A stretch of DNA of 64,000 nucleotides from Nitrospira sp. ND1 (GTDB taxonomy: Bacteria; Nitrospirota; Nitrospiria; Nitrospirales; Nitrospiraceae): positions 1,945,089 to 2,009,088 of the forward strand of contig NZ_FWEX01000006.1 in assembly GCF_900170025.1 (NCBI RefSeq). The letters are read 5' to 3'. This document shows, piece after piece, positions 50,949 to 60,018 of this stretch. The translations under genes and the position numbers were made by a program. The notes under the pieces are model-generated. The model was not told the origin of the DNA, searched no databases, and saw nothing but the letters and a program-made list of their open reading frames with translations. The stretch's first letter is position 1. Every line of letters starts with the position of its first letter.

Positions 50949-52481
50949 ATGTGGTCGGTGATCGTCCTGCTGACGGGGCCGGTACTCGCCGGTCTGCTCA
51001 GCCTGGTAATCCACCGCGCCCGGGTCCTGCACGTCGTGAACTTTTCGACGATGCTGGCGTTGGCCGTTGCCGAGACGGCGCTGACGAGGCAGATGCTGGC
51101 CGAGGGATCGGTGACGACATTGGGCGGCTTTGTCTACGTGGATGCGCTCTCGGACTTTATTCTGGTGATCATCACGGCCATCGGCTTGTCCTGTTCGCTC
51201 TACATGTGGTCCTACATGGACGATCGGGTCGCCCGGGGCATCATCGCGCCGAAGCGTCTCGGTCACTTCTTTTTTCTCTTCCATATGTTCCTGTTTGCGA
51301 TGGTCGCCGCGACGGTAGCGAACAGCCTCGGCGTGCAGTGGGTGGCGTTGGAGGGGACCACCCTCGCGACGACCTTCTTGATCGCATTTTTCCGCAGGCG
51401 GGAATCCCTCGAAGCCGGTTGGAAATATCTGATCCTCTGTTCGGTGGGCATCGCCCTCGCGCTCTTCGGCGTGGTGCTCACCTATTACTCCTCTGTGCGG
51501 GTCCTTGGCGATGCGAGCTCGGCGCTCAATATGACCGCGCTGATCGGCGTGGCCAACCAATTGGACCCCAATGTGCTCAAGCTGGCGTTTATTTTCATGC
51601 TCGTCGGTTATGGCACGAAAGTGGGCCTGGTTCCCATGCATACCTGGTTGCCCGATGCCTACAGCGAAGCGCCGGCGCCGATTGCGGCGATGTTGGCCGG
51701 GGTGTTGGAGACGGTGGCGGTCTATACCGTGTTGCGCAGCAAGGCGCTGGTGGACCAGGCGCTTCCTCCGGAGTTCACCGGCAATCTGCTGCTCACCTTC
51801 GGGCTGCTCTCGTTCATCGTGGCCTCTCTATTCATCCTGATTCAGCACAACTACAAGCGGCTGTTTGCCTATTCGAGTATCGAACATATGGGGCTGGCGA
51901 TGATCGGCTTCGGAGTCGGCGGGATGATCGGCACCTTCGGCGGCCTCTTTCACTTGCTCAATCACGCCGTGGCCAAAGCGCTGGCCTTTTTTGTCGCGGG
52001 CAATATCCATCGGCGATTCGACACTCTGGAAATCGACGGGGTGCGAGGGCTGGCGCGTGCGCAGCCGATTACCGCCGTGGCGATTCTGGTGGCCGGTTGT
52101 GCCCTGGTCGGGTTGCCGCCCTTTTCACCCTTTGCCAGTGAACTGCTGATCGTCTCGGCGGTGGCTGCGCAGGATTTTGCCTCCGATACGATGCATGTCG
52201 GACGGTTTGTGACGATGACGATCTCGGATGAGATGCGCAGCCTCGGCATCGTCGCGCTGTTTCTGTTTTTTGCCGTGGTGTTGTTCGGCGGGTTTATGTT
52301 TCGCGTCGGGGCCATGGTGTGGGGCACTCCCCCGGCCGGTATCGCTCAGGGAGAGTCGTGGACCGCCGGCCATGTGTCGCTGATGATCATGATCGTCGCG
52401 TTGTTGGGGCTTGGATTCGTTCTTCCTGATCCGATTCAGACGCTGCTGACCAGGGCCGTCAACGTGATTGTGGTGAGGTGA
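50949..52481 (+). CDS. hyfF: HyfF-like proton-pumping subunit (NuoN/L family)
   Basis: A 510-aa antiporter-like subunit, the second pump of the complex. Motifs: WVALEGTTLATTFLIAFF (channel Glu), MLVGYGTKVGLVPMHTWLPDAYSEAPAPIAAMLAGVLETVAVY (Lys/His) and FHLLNHAVAKALAFFVAGNI (broken-helix Lys). About 14 TM helices. Hyf of E. coli has three such subunits (B, D, F); no hyfD is seen here. It is 37 bp after hyfE and 4 bp before the large-subunit gene. Confidence 0.9.
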   Translation: MWSVIVLLTGPVLAGLLSLVIHRARVLHVVNFSTMLALAVAETALTRQMLAEGSVTTLGGFVYVDALSDFILVIITAIGLSCSLYMWSYMDDRVARGIIAPKRLGHFFFLFHMFLFAMVAATVANSLGVQWVALEGTTLATTFLIAFFRRRESLEAGWKYLILCSVGIALALFGVVLTYYSSVRVLGDASSALNMTALIGVANQLDPNVLKLAFIFMLVGYGTKVGLVPMHTWLPDAYSEAPAPIAAMLAGVLETVAVYTVLRSKALVDQALPPEFTGNLLLTFGLLSFIVASLFILIQHNYKRLFAYSSIEHMGLAMIGFGVGGMIGTFGGLFHLLNHAVAKALAFFVAGNIHRRFDTLEIDGVRGLARAQPITAVAILVAGCALVGLPPFSPFASELLIVSAVAAQDFASDTMHVGRFVTMTISDEMRSLGIVALFLFFAVVLFGGFMFRVGAMVWGTPPAGIAQGESWTAGHVSLMIMIVALLGLGFVLPDPIQTLLTRAVNVIVVR

Positions 52482-52485
52482 CCGT

Positions 52486-54078
52486 ATGATCGACGCACGT
52501 CCGGCGGTCGAGCAGATGCAAGCGGCATTTCCGCAGGCCCTGATCGAGGTGTGCGCCGTGCACGGCATCCCGATGCTCAGGCTGAAGAAGCAAGATCTGC
52601 CGACGGTCGCCCATTTTCTGCACACGAATCCGAATCTGCGAGGATCGCTGTCGCTGCTCTGGGCGGTCGATCATCGCCCTCGCGAAGCGCGCTACGAACT
52701 CTGCTATCTCTTCACGTTGGCGGAACGCAAAGACTGGCTGCTGCTCGCGGCGGATCTCCATGGCGATGAGCGTGAATTTCCATCGATCACTCCTCACCTT
52801 CATGCGGCGAAATGGTACGAGCGGGAGATCCGGGATCTGTTCGGACTGATTCCGGTCGGCCATCCCGATCTGCGTCGACTCGTTCGTCATGAACATTGGC
52901 CGAAGGGGTCCCACCCGCTGAAAAAAGATTTTCCCTGGGATCGGGTGTTAGGACGGGTGCAAGGGGAGTATGCTTTCCGGAAAATTCACGGTGAGGGGGT
53001 CTTCGAGGTTCCCGTCGGTCCCATCCATGCGGGCATCATTGAACCGGGCCATTTCCGATTTTCGGTGGCCGGCGAGCCCATCATGCAGCTCGAAGTGCGC
53101 CATTTCTGGAAACATCGCGGCGTTGAGAAATTGTTTGAGCAGCAGCGGTTGACCGAAGCGGTACCGTTGTCCGAACGAGTCTCCGGCGATACGAGCGTCG
53201 GCCATAGCCTGGCCTATTGCCAGGCCGTCGAGACCTTGCAGGGCGTGGAGGTCTCGCCCCGTGCCCGATATCTGCGCACGCTGTTTCTGGAGTTGGAGCG
53301 GTTGCACAACCACATCGGCGATGTGGGGGCCATCTGCAATGACACAGCCTATGCCCTGGCCCATGCCCACTGCGGCCGGATGAAAGAGCAGCTCATGCAG
53401 CTCAACGATCGCCTGACCGGGTCGCGGTTTCTGCGTGGCGTCAATTGCGTCGGCGGCGTGGCGCTCGATCTATCCGGCCTGCAGCTCGCGCAGGTGGAGG
53501 TGGAGCTGAATGCCCTTGAGGATGATTTTTCGGCCATTGAAAAGATTGTGTTTGCGAACGCGTCGCTCACGGAACGGCTGGAGAACACCGGCATCCTTAC
53601 GGAAGGGATCGCCTGGGATCATGCGGTGATTGGTGTGGTAGGCCGGGCCTCCGGTATCGATCGAGATCTGCGTCGCGATCGGCCCTTTGCCGCGTACGAC
53701 GTGCTGCAGCCGAAGGTCGCCCTCTACCGCTATGGTGATGTGCGCGCCAGGATGCGGGTGCGCCTGGATGAGATCCATGAGTCGATCCGTCTCATTCGCG
53801 AGGTCCGCCGCGGTCTCCCACTGGGCCGGCTCGTGACCCGGCCGATGCACGAAGCACAGCCGGGTGTATGGGCGCTGTCGGCGGTCGAAGGATGGCGAGG
53901 CGAGATTCTGTATGTCGTCATGGCCGGGGACGCAGGTCGGATTCACCGCTGCAAAGTGCGCGATCCGTCCTTTGTGAATTGGCCGGCAATCCAATGGGCG
54001 GCGCTCGGCAATATCGTGCCGGACTTTCCGTTGATCAATAAGAGTTTCAATTTATCTTACGCTGGGAACGATCTCTAG
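52486..54078 (+). CDS. hyfG: HyfG-like large subunit lacking NiFe ligands
   Basis: A 530-aa fusion of a NuoC-like N-terminal domain (about 1-150, WYEREIRDLFGLIPVGHPDLRRLVRHEHWPKGSHPLKKDF) and a NuoD/hydrogenase large-subunit domain. In group 4 hydrogenases nickel is held by CxxC in ERVCGICS and by DPCxxC at the end. Here the first reads ERVSGDTSVGH (Ser233, Thr236) and the end reads NKSFNLSYAGNDL without cysteine. It cannot bind a NiFe centre and is not a hydrogenase. It resembles Ehr-type (hydrogenase-related) or complex I-like subunits; quinone or ferredoxin-linked electron transfer is inferred. Confidence 0.93.
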   Translation: MIDARPAVEQMQAAFPQALIEVCAVHGIPMLRLKKQDLPTVAHFLHTNPNLRGSLSLLWAVDHRPREARYELCYLFTLAERKDWLLLAADLHGDEREFPSITPHLHAAKWYEREIRDLFGLIPVGHPDLRRLVRHEHWPKGSHPLKKDFPWDRVLGRVQGEYAFRKIHGEGVFEVPVGPIHAGIIEPGHFRFSVAGEPIMQLEVRHFWKHRGVEKLFEQQRLTEAVPLSERVSGDTSVGHSLAYCQAVETLQGVEVSPRARYLRTLFLELERLHNHIGDVGAICNDTAYALAHAHCGRMKEQLMQLNDRLTGSRFLRGVNCVGGVALDLSGLQLAQVEVELNALEDDFSAIEKIVFANASLTERLENTGILTEGIAWDHAVIGVVGRASGIDRDLRRDRPFAAYDVLQPKVALYRYGDVRARMRVRLDEIHESIRLIREVRRGLPLGRLVTRPMHEAQPGVWALSAVEGWRGEILYVVMAGDAGRIHRCKVRDPSFVNWPAIQWAALGNIVPDFPLINKSFNLSYAGNDL

Positions 54079-54130
54079 CAATGGTCGATTAAATTACTGA
54101 CTCGCTGATTACGTTCCCGAGGGAAGAGCC

Positions 54131-54652
54131 ATGTTTCGAATCCTCAAAAAAAGTCTTCAGACCGGTGTCGTCACGGGGCACCATCCTGCTGGAGCCGCAC
54201 CTTCGGAGCCGGTCAGCCAGGACGCCATCGAAAAGGCCAAGCCGTTCCGGCGCTCGATGACGATCCGTGAAGTCGATACGGGTTCCTGTAACGCCTGCGA
54301 GATGGAAATGAATGCGCTGGCCAATCCGGTCTATGACGTGGAGCGGTTCGGGGTTCATATTGCGGCGTCCCCCCGCCATGCCGATGCCCTGGTCGTGACG
54401 GGGCCGGTGACCGTCAATATGGAGCGTGCGTTGAAAGATGTCTACAAGGCGACAGCCGATCCTAAGATCGTCATCGCGTTAGGAGACTGTGCGGTGAATT
54501 GCGGCCTGTTCAAGGGAAGTTATGCGGTGACGGGGCCGGTGGATCGGCATATCCCCGTCGATGTGCGTATCTCCGGTTGCCCCCCACGCCCGGCCGAGAT
54601 CCTGGCGGTGCTGGGAGCGTTACGTAAAAATAAGGCGGATTCAGATCAGTAG
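54131..54652 (+). CDS. hyfI: HyfI-like small subunit with [4Fe-4S] site (NuoB family)
   Basis: A 173-aa electron-transfer subunit. The N-terminus MFRILKKSLQTGVVTG is like HycG/HyfI. All four cluster ligands are present: DTGSCNACEMEM (CxxC), GDCAVNCG and SGCPPRPAEIL. Thus the [4Fe-4S] cluster next to the lost NiFe site is retained, as in complex I (N2). It is the last gene of the operon; no ferredoxin-like HyfA/HyfH gene or maturation genes are in the window. Confidence 0.93.
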   Translation: MFRILKKSLQTGVVTGHHPAGAAPSEPVSQDAIEKAKPFRRSMTIREVDTGSCNACEMEMNALANPVYDVERFGVHIAASPRHADALVVTGPVTVNMERALKDVYKATADPKIVIALGDCAVNCGLFKGSYAVTGPVDRHIPVDVRISGCPPRPAEILAVLGALRKNKADSDQ

Positions 54653-54859
54653 CGCCCGGAGACAGTCACGCCTCTCCCGTTCATCCAACACATCTTTTCG
54701 ACCTGCTCAATAGACGGTCACACGTTCGCCTACATCCCTTCTTCAGCGCCGCCCTCGCGAGTGGATGTGTTTCGACTCTTCCGTCATCTGAAGCGATCCG
54801 CCCCAATTGCGTGAACAGCTGTCCGGGAAGATCTTTTCAGGAAATCCATTTTCTTAGCC

Positions 54860-54877
54860 TTTTTACACCGTTTTTAC
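54860..54877 (+). promoter_or_regulatory. KdpE-like box upstream of kdp operon
   Basis: TTTTTAC at 54860-54866 and again at 54871-54877 form an 11-bp-spaced direct repeat, the geometry of OmpR-class operators and close to the E. coli KdpE site. It lies in the 360-bp gap 54653-55012, about 135 bp before the first small kdp ORF. Nothing else was recognised in this gap. Confidence 0.55.
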
Positions 54878-55012
54878 TTTCTGCGCGTTACCTTGAGTAT
54901 GGAGTGGAAGAGAAGAGGCGTGAAGAGATGTGGCCGGTTGGCGACCGCTTGGATAGGTGTTTCGGGCGAAGCGCGCCACACTAAGTTTTACGTCCCGGTA
55001 AGGAGCATGTAC

Positions 55013-55093
55013 ATGGACCTCATCTACCTGACGATCGCCGCGGTATTTTTTCTGTTGTCCGGCTGGCTCATCTCGGCGTTGGACCGTCTCTAA
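55013..55093 (+). CDS. Small membrane peptide at kdp operon head (26 aa)
   Basis: A 26-aa peptide (MDLIYLTIAAVFFLLSGW, then LISALDRL) made almost entirely of one TM helix. The ribosome site AAGGAG is seven bases upstream. Similar tiny hydrophobic proteins precede kdpF in other bacterial kdp operons as far as I recall; its role is not known to me. The longer frame from 54893 has no such support. A 125-bp palindromic repeat separates it from kdpF. Confidence 0.65.
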   Translation: MDLIYLTIAAVFFLLSGWLISALDRL

Positions 55094-55169
55094 CAGCCTA
55101 CGGAAAAACTTTGTTGTCACACGTGAAATTCATTGCTCCGGAGAGGCAGTCTAATAGAACAGCATCACC

Positions 55170-55294
55170 GCAGGATGCTCAAAAAGGCTGTCCAGCAAGG
55201 CCCCAGCGAATGAAGGTCCGAGGCGTACCCTTGGGGTACGTTGAGGGTCTGAATGATGCGAGAACGAAGCTGGCGGGCTTTCTCGGAATCCTGC
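55170..55294 (+). repeat. Palindromic repeat element, copy D (inside kdp operon)
   Basis: A 125-bp copy with arms GCAGGATGCT and GGAATCCTGC, shared blocks TCCAGCAAGGCC and GATGCGAGAACGAAGCTGGC, and central CGTAC/GTACG arms. It lies between the 26-aa peptide and kdpF, ending 17 bp before the kdpF ATG, in the same orientation to the gene as copies A and C. Confidence 0.85.
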
Positions 55295-55311
55295 TCTAGG
55301 GGGGTGTGGTC

Positions 55312-55401
55312 ATGAATGCGATGTACGCGCTCGGTGCAGTGTTGTCACTGGGGTTGTTGGCGTACCTCATGATCGCGCTGCTGAAGGCGGAGTGGTTCTG
55401 A
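55312..55401 (+). CDS. kdpF: Kdp complex stabilising subunit KdpF
   Basis: A 29-aa single-TM peptide ([14 protein letters not shown], then [15 protein letters not shown]). The C-terminal [12 protein letters not shown] is the KdpF signature and the length matches. KdpF stabilises the KdpABC pump. GGGGGGTG lies upstream of the ATG. The stop codon shares its A with the kdpA start (TGATG). Confidence 0.88.
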   Translation: MNAMYALGAVLSLGLLAYLMIALLKAEWF

Positions 55402-57206
55402 TGACTGTCAACGGGTTGGCTCAAATCGGACTCTTCTTTTTCGTCCTGGTAGCGTTGGTCAAGCCGCTGGGTTGGTACATGGCACGCGTCTATACGGGCC
55501 AAGCCTGCGGAATGGACCGGGTGATGGGACCCTTCGAACGCCTGATTTATCGTGTCTGCGGCGTGCGTGCAACCGAGGAGATGGATTGGAAGACCTATGC
55601 CGTGGCCATGTTGTTGTTCAATGTCACGGGGTTGGTCGCGCTCTATGCGTTGCAGCGACTGCAGGGATATCTGCCGCTGAACCCGGCTGGTTTCGGGGCG
55701 GTGGCTCCCGACCTCGCCTTCAACACCGCTTCGAGCTTCATCACGAATACGAACTGGCAGGCCTATGCCGGTGAGTCGACGCTCAGTTCTCTCACGCAAA
55801 TGCTCGGCCTGACGGTCCAAAACTTCGTCTCTGCCGCCACGGGCATGGCCATCCTGGTCGCCCTCATTCGCGGGTTAACCGCTCAAACGGCAGCCACCAT
55901 CGGCAATTTCTGGGTCGATCTGACCCGCAGCACGCTGTACATCTTACTACCGCTGTCAGCCGTTCTCGCGCTGCTTCTCGTCTCGCAAGGGACGGTCCAG
56001 ACCTTCGGGTCTTCTCATCACACCACGCTTCTTCAGTCCGTGACCTATGAGAAGCCGATAGTCGATGCCGCAGGGCAGCCGGTGTTGGACGAGAAGGGCG
56101 CTGCCAGGACCGAATCAACAGCAGGGACTGAACAAACCTTGGCCGTCGGTCCGGTTGCGTCACAAGTGGCCATCAAGCACCTCGGAACAAACGGTGGCGG
56201 ATTTTTTAATGCCAATGCCGCTCATCCCTATGAAAACCCGACGCCGCTGACCGATTTCATGCTGATCCTGGCTGAAACCGTGATTGCCGCTGCTCTGACC
56301 TACACGTTCGGAACAATGGTTGGCGACACCAGGCAGGGCTGGGCGATTCTCGCTGCGATGCTGAGCGTGCTGGCCCTCTTCGTTCTGGTGGCCTACTGGG
56401 CGGAGTCGGCAGGAAATCCGCGCCTGGCTATGCTGGGCGTCGAGCAGACCGCCGGGAGTGCGCAATCCGGCGGCAACATGGAAGGGAAGGAAGTTCGTTT
56501 CGGGGTCGCCCGTTCGGCGCTCTTTGCCACCGTGACGACGGCCACATCCACCGGAGCGGTGAATGCCATGCACGATTCATTCACGCCACTTGGCGGGTTG
56601 GTGCCGCTGTTCATGATGCAATTCGGCGAAGTGATTTTGGGAGGGGTCGGCTCTGGCCTCTACGGCATGCTGGTCTTCGCGATCATCGCGGTGTTCATTG
56701 CCGGCCTGATGGTAGGCCGGACCCCGGAGTATCTGGGGAAAAAGATCGAAACGTATGAAATGAAGATGGCATCCCTGCTGATCCTCATCATGCCCATCAT
56801 CGTCCTCGGGTTCACGGCAGTGGCGGTCGTGACGGAGTCCGGCACGTCGTCCATTCTCAATCCCGGCGCGCATGGTTTCAGCGAAATTCTCTATGCCTAT
56901 ACGTCTCAGGGTAACAACAACGGCAGCGCCTTCGGGGGATTGAACGCCAATACGCCGTTCTACAACCTGACCGGTGCTCTGGCGATGCTGGTCTCCAGAT
57001 TTTTGTTGGCGATCCCGACACTGGCACTCGCCGGATCGCTGGCGCGTAAAACGATCGTGCCGGCCGGCCCGGGTACGCTTCCGACTCACCGGCCGCTCTT
57101 TGTGGGATTGCTGGTCGGGGTGGTGATCATGTTCGGTGCCCTGACCTTCGTTCCGGCCCTGGCGTTGGGGCCGGTGGCGGAACATCTACTGATGGTTGCC
57201 CGTTAG
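55401..57206 (+). CDS. kdpA: Potassium-transporting ATPase subunit KdpA
   Basis: A 601-aa K+-channel-like subunit of the high-affinity KdpFABC pump. The selectivity filter segments are visible: [52 protein letters not shown] and [16 protein letters not shown]. About ten TM helices. The start is ATG 55401, overlapping kdpF; the in-frame GTG nine bases upstream lies inside kdpF. KdpA carries K+ across the membrane while KdpB hydrolyses ATP. Confidence 0.97.
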   Translation: MTVNGLAQIGLFFFVLVALVKPLGWYMARVYTGQACGMDRVMGPFERLIYRVCGVRATEEMDWKTYAVAMLLFNVTGLVALYALQRLQGYLPLNPAGFGAVAPDLAFNTASSFITNTNWQAYAGESTLSSLTQMLGLTVQNFVSAATGMAILVALIRGLTAQTAATIGNFWVDLTRSTLYILLPLSAVLALLLVSQGTVQTFGSSHHTTLLQSVTYEKPIVDAAGQPVLDEKGAARTESTAGTEQTLAVGPVASQVAIKHLGTNGGGFFNANAAHPYENPTPLTDFMLILAETVIAAALTYTFGTMVGDTRQGWAILAAMLSVLALFVLVAYWAESAGNPRLAMLGVEQTAGSAQSGGNMEGKEVRFGVARSALFATVTTATSTGAVNAMHDSFTPLGGLVPLFMMQFGEVILGGVGSGLYGMLVFAIIAVFIAGLMVGRTPEYLGKKIETYEMKMASLLILIMPIIVLGFTAVAVVTESGTSSILNPGAHGFSEILYAYTSQGNNNGSAFGGLNANTPFYNLTGALAMLVSRFLLAIPTLALAGSLARKTIVPAGPGTLPTHRPLFVGLLVGVVIMFGALTFVPALALGPVAEHLLMVAR

Positions 57207-57229
57207 CCCGAATGAGCGGAGGGAGTCAC

Positions 57230-59341
57230 GTGACGACATCGACGAAAGCCAGACCGCTCTTCGATCCGCCGCTTGTTCGCCAGGCCATGCTGGATGCGCT
57301 GCGAAAGCTCGATCCTCGCGTTCAGGTCCGCAATCCGGTCATGTTCGTCGTCTTCGTGGGGAGCCTCTTCACGTCGCTCCTGTTCCTCCAGGCATTGTTC
57401 GGGACAGGGGAGGCGCCGACCTGGTTCATCCTCGCCATCTCGCTGTGGCTCTGGTTCACCGTGCTCTTCGCCAACTTTTCCGAAGCGATCGCCGAAGGGA
57501 GAGGCAAGGCTCAAGCCGATTCTCTCCGGAGGGCTCGGACAGAATTGACTGCCAAGCGATTTGGAAAACCGACTTCCGGAGAAGACTATCTGGCGGTGCC
57601 CGCCGCCATCGGCAAACCCGGCGAGGTCTATTGCCTCGTTCCGGCCAGTTTTCTCAAAAAAGGCGACATCGTACTGGTGGAGGCGGGCGATGACATTCCC
57701 AGCGATGGAGATGTGATCGAGGGGATTGCATCCGTCAACGAAAGTGCGATTACAGGCGAGAGCGCGCCGGTGATTCGTGAGTCCGGTGACCGGAGCGCCG
57801 TCACCGGCGGCACGCGGGTGCTGTCCGATTGGCTCGTGGTGCGGATCACCGCCAGCGCCGGTGAAACCTTCCTCGACCGAATGATCGCCATGGTTGAGGG
57901 CGCCAGGCGCCAGAAGACACCGAATGAAATCGCACTCACTATTCTGTTGTCAGCTCTCACCGTCGTCTTCTTGCTGGCGACCGTGACCGTGCTGCCGTTT
58001 TCTCTCTACTCCGCGCATGCCATGGGAGAGGGGGTGCCCATCACGGTGACGGTCCTGGTGGCCCTGCTGGTCTGCCTCATACCGACGACGATCGGCGCGC
58101 TCTTATCCGCGATCGGCATCGCGGGTATGGACCGCATGATCCAGGCGAACGTGATCGCCATGTCGGGGAAAGCCGTCGAAGCGGCCGGTGATGTGGATGT
58201 GCTGCTCCTCGACAAAACGGGGACGATTACGCTGGGGAACCGGCAAGCCACCGCATTTATTTCAGCCGAAGGAGTGCAGGAAAGATCTGTCGCCGATGCG
58301 GCCCAATTGGCATCCCTTGCGGATGAAACGCCTGAGGGCCGTAGCATCGTGATTCTGGCGAAGGAGCGCTATGGACTCAGAGGGCGCGACATCCATGCGA
58401 TGGGGGCCACCTTCCTGCCGTTCACGGCGCACACGCGAATGAGCGGCGTCGACTTTGACGGTCGACAGATCAGGAAGGGTGCGGCGGAAGCCATTGAAGA
58501 CTACGTGACCCAACTCGGGGGGGCGTTTCCGCCGGCCGTGCGAAATGCGGTCGAGACGATTGCCACGCAAGGTGGCACTCCTCTGGTCGTGGCCGAAGGC
58601 AAGTCGGTACTTGGGGTGATCCATTTGAAAGACGTGGTCAAGGGGGGCATCAAGGAACGGTTTGCCGAATTGCGCCGCATGGGCATCAAAACGATGATGA
58701 TTACGGGCGACAACCAAAAAACGGCTGCCGCGATCGCCGCAGAGGCCGGCGTGGACGATTTTCTCGCACAGGCCACTCCCGAAGCGAAATTGAAACTCAT
58801 CCGTGATCTTCAGGCAGGAGGCCGACTCGTGGCCATGACGGGCGACGGCACCAATGACGCGCCGGCGTTGGCGCAGGCGGATGTGGCCGTGGCCATGAAT
58901 ACCGGCACCCAGGCCGCCAAAGAAGCGGGCAATCTCGTCGATCTGGACTCCAATCCCACCAAATTGATCGAGATCGTCGAAATCGGCAAACAGCTACTCA
59001 TGACGCGCGGCGCGCTCACGACCTTCAGTATCGCTAACGATATCGCGAAGTATTTTGCGATCATTCCGGCGGCGTTTGCCGGCACCTATCCGGCCCTGGG
59101 CGCGTTGAATGTCATGGGACTGGCGACGCCGGAAAGCGCCGTACTGTCGGCCGTGATTTTCAACGCCCTGGTCATCATCGCGCTGATTCCGCTCGCGCTT
59201 CGGGGAGTCAAGTTCCGGCCGATCGAAGCCTCCTTGCTGCTGCGCCGCAATGTGCTGGTGTACGGACTGGGAGGGATCGTTGCCCCGTTCATTGGAATAA
59301 AGCTGATAGACCTGGTCCTGGTCGCCCTGGGATTGGTCTGA
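57230..59341 (+). CDS. kdpB: Potassium-transporting ATPase subunit KdpB
   Basis: A 703-aa P-type ATPase subunit. The phosphorylated Asp is in [13 protein letters not shown] (about residue 328), with [12 protein letters not shown] in the actuator domain, [14 protein letters not shown] and [22 protein letters not shown] in the P domain. GTG 57230 is chosen as start because GGAGGGAG lies six bases before it; ATG 57212 is the in-frame alternative. ATP hydrolysis here powers K+ uptake through KdpA. Confidence 0.97.
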   Translation: MTTSTKARPLFDPPLVRQAMLDALRKLDPRVQVRNPVMFVVFVGSLFTSLLFLQALFGTGEAPTWFILAISLWLWFTVLFANFSEAIAEGRGKAQADSLRRARTELTAKRFGKPTSGEDYLAVPAAIGKPGEVYCLVPASFLKKGDIVLVEAGDDIPSDGDVIEGIASVNESAITGESAPVIRESGDRSAVTGGTRVLSDWLVVRITASAGETFLDRMIAMVEGARRQKTPNEIALTILLSALTVVFLLATVTVLPFSLYSAHAMGEGVPITVTVLVALLVCLIPTTIGALLSAIGIAGMDRMIQANVIAMSGKAVEAAGDVDVLLLDKTGTITLGNRQATAFISAEGVQERSVADAAQLASLADETPEGRSIVILAKERYGLRGRDIHAMGATFLPFTAHTRMSGVDFDGRQIRKGAAEAIEDYVTQLGGAFPPAVRNAVETIATQGGTPLVVAEGKSVLGVIHLKDVVKGGIKERFAELRRMGIKTMMITGDNQKTAAAIAAEAGVDDFLAQATPEAKLKLIRDLQAGGRLVAMTGDGTNDAPALAQADVAVAMNTGTQAAKEAGNLVDLDSNPTKLIEIVEIGKQLLMTRGALTTFSIANDIAKYFAIIPAAFAGTYPALGALNVMGLATPESAVLSAVIFNALVIIALIPLALRGVKFRPIEASLLLRRNVLVYGLGGIVAPFIGIKLIDLVLVALGLV

Positions 59342-59351
59342 GGAGATCACA

Positions 59352-59933
59352 ATGGTCGTTCAACTTCGATCCGCGCTGATGATGTTTTTCATTCTGACGA
59401 TCCTGACCGGCGTGGCCTATCCGCTGGCCGTGACAGCAATCGCGCAGCTGCTGTTCCCCCATCAGGCCAATGGGAGTCTGATCTCTAAAGACGGCAAGCC
59501 GATCGGTTCTACGCTGATCGGCCAACCCTTCGACGATCCCAAGTATTTCTGGGGACGCCCTTCCGCGACCGCTCCCTTCCCCTACAATGCGGCGGCCTCA
59601 TCCGGTTCGAATCTGGGCCCTACCAATCCCGCGCTGATAGAGACGGTCAAAATGAGGGTGGCTGCGTTGAAAGCCGCGGATCCCGGCAATGACACACCGG
59701 TTCCGGTCGATCTCGTGACCGCCTCAGGTAGCGGTCTCGACCCACATATCAGCCCCGCTTCGGCCGAATACCAAGTACGCCGGGTTGCTCGTGCACGGGG
59801 GAGGGAGGAAGCATTCGTCCGGACGTTGGTGAGTCAGCATACCGAAGGACGTCAGCTGGGGATGCTTGGTGAACGCCGGGTCAATGTGCTGGCGTTGAAC
59901 CTTGCATTGGATGCGACCGACCCTCCTCGTTGA
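59352..59933 (+). CDS. kdpC: Potassium-transporting ATPase subunit KdpC
   Basis: A 193-aa subunit with one N-terminal TM helix (about 8-30) and a periplasmic domain: [48 protein letters not shown] and [27 protein letters not shown]. KdpC stabilises the pump and may help K+ binding. The GAGGAG site precedes the ATG. A strong promoter for kdpD overlaps its last codons. Confidence 0.96.
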   Translation: MVVQLRSALMMFFILTILTGVAYPLAVTAIAQLLFPHQANGSLISKDGKPIGSTLIGQPFDDPKYFWGRPSATAPFPYNAAASSGSNLGPTNPALIETVKMRVAALKAADPGNDTPVPVDLVTASGSGLDPHISPASAEYQVRRVARARGREEAFVRTLVSQHTEGRQLGMLGERRVNVLALNLALDATDPPR

Positions 59934-59958
59934 CGCTTTTACGTCTGTCTTTTAGAAT
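59930..59958 (+). promoter_or_regulatory. Near-consensus promoter for kdpDE
   Basis: TTGACG (59930-59935, overlapping the kdpC stop), 17-bp spacer, TAGAAT (59953-59958). The predicted leader to the kdpD ATG at 60019 is about 54 nt. It would give the sensor genes a KdpE-independent basal supply. Confidence 0.65.
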
Positions 59959-60018
59959 TCGCTCTGCCAATCTTGTGTCATCTCGCATCCATCATCAGAT
60001 TCCTTTGTCAGGAGTGCC

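Noticed and set aside
47193-54652. Active [NiFe] hydrogenase-4 or formate hydrogenlyase
   Set aside because: Both cysteine pairs needed for nickel binding are missing in the large subunit and there is no formate dehydrogenase or maturation gene.
55092-55115. AACAGCCTACGGAAAAACTTT, resembling the end arm of the palindromic repeat
   Set aside because: Only about 15 of 22 bases match and the palindromic partner is absent; too weak to count as a copy.
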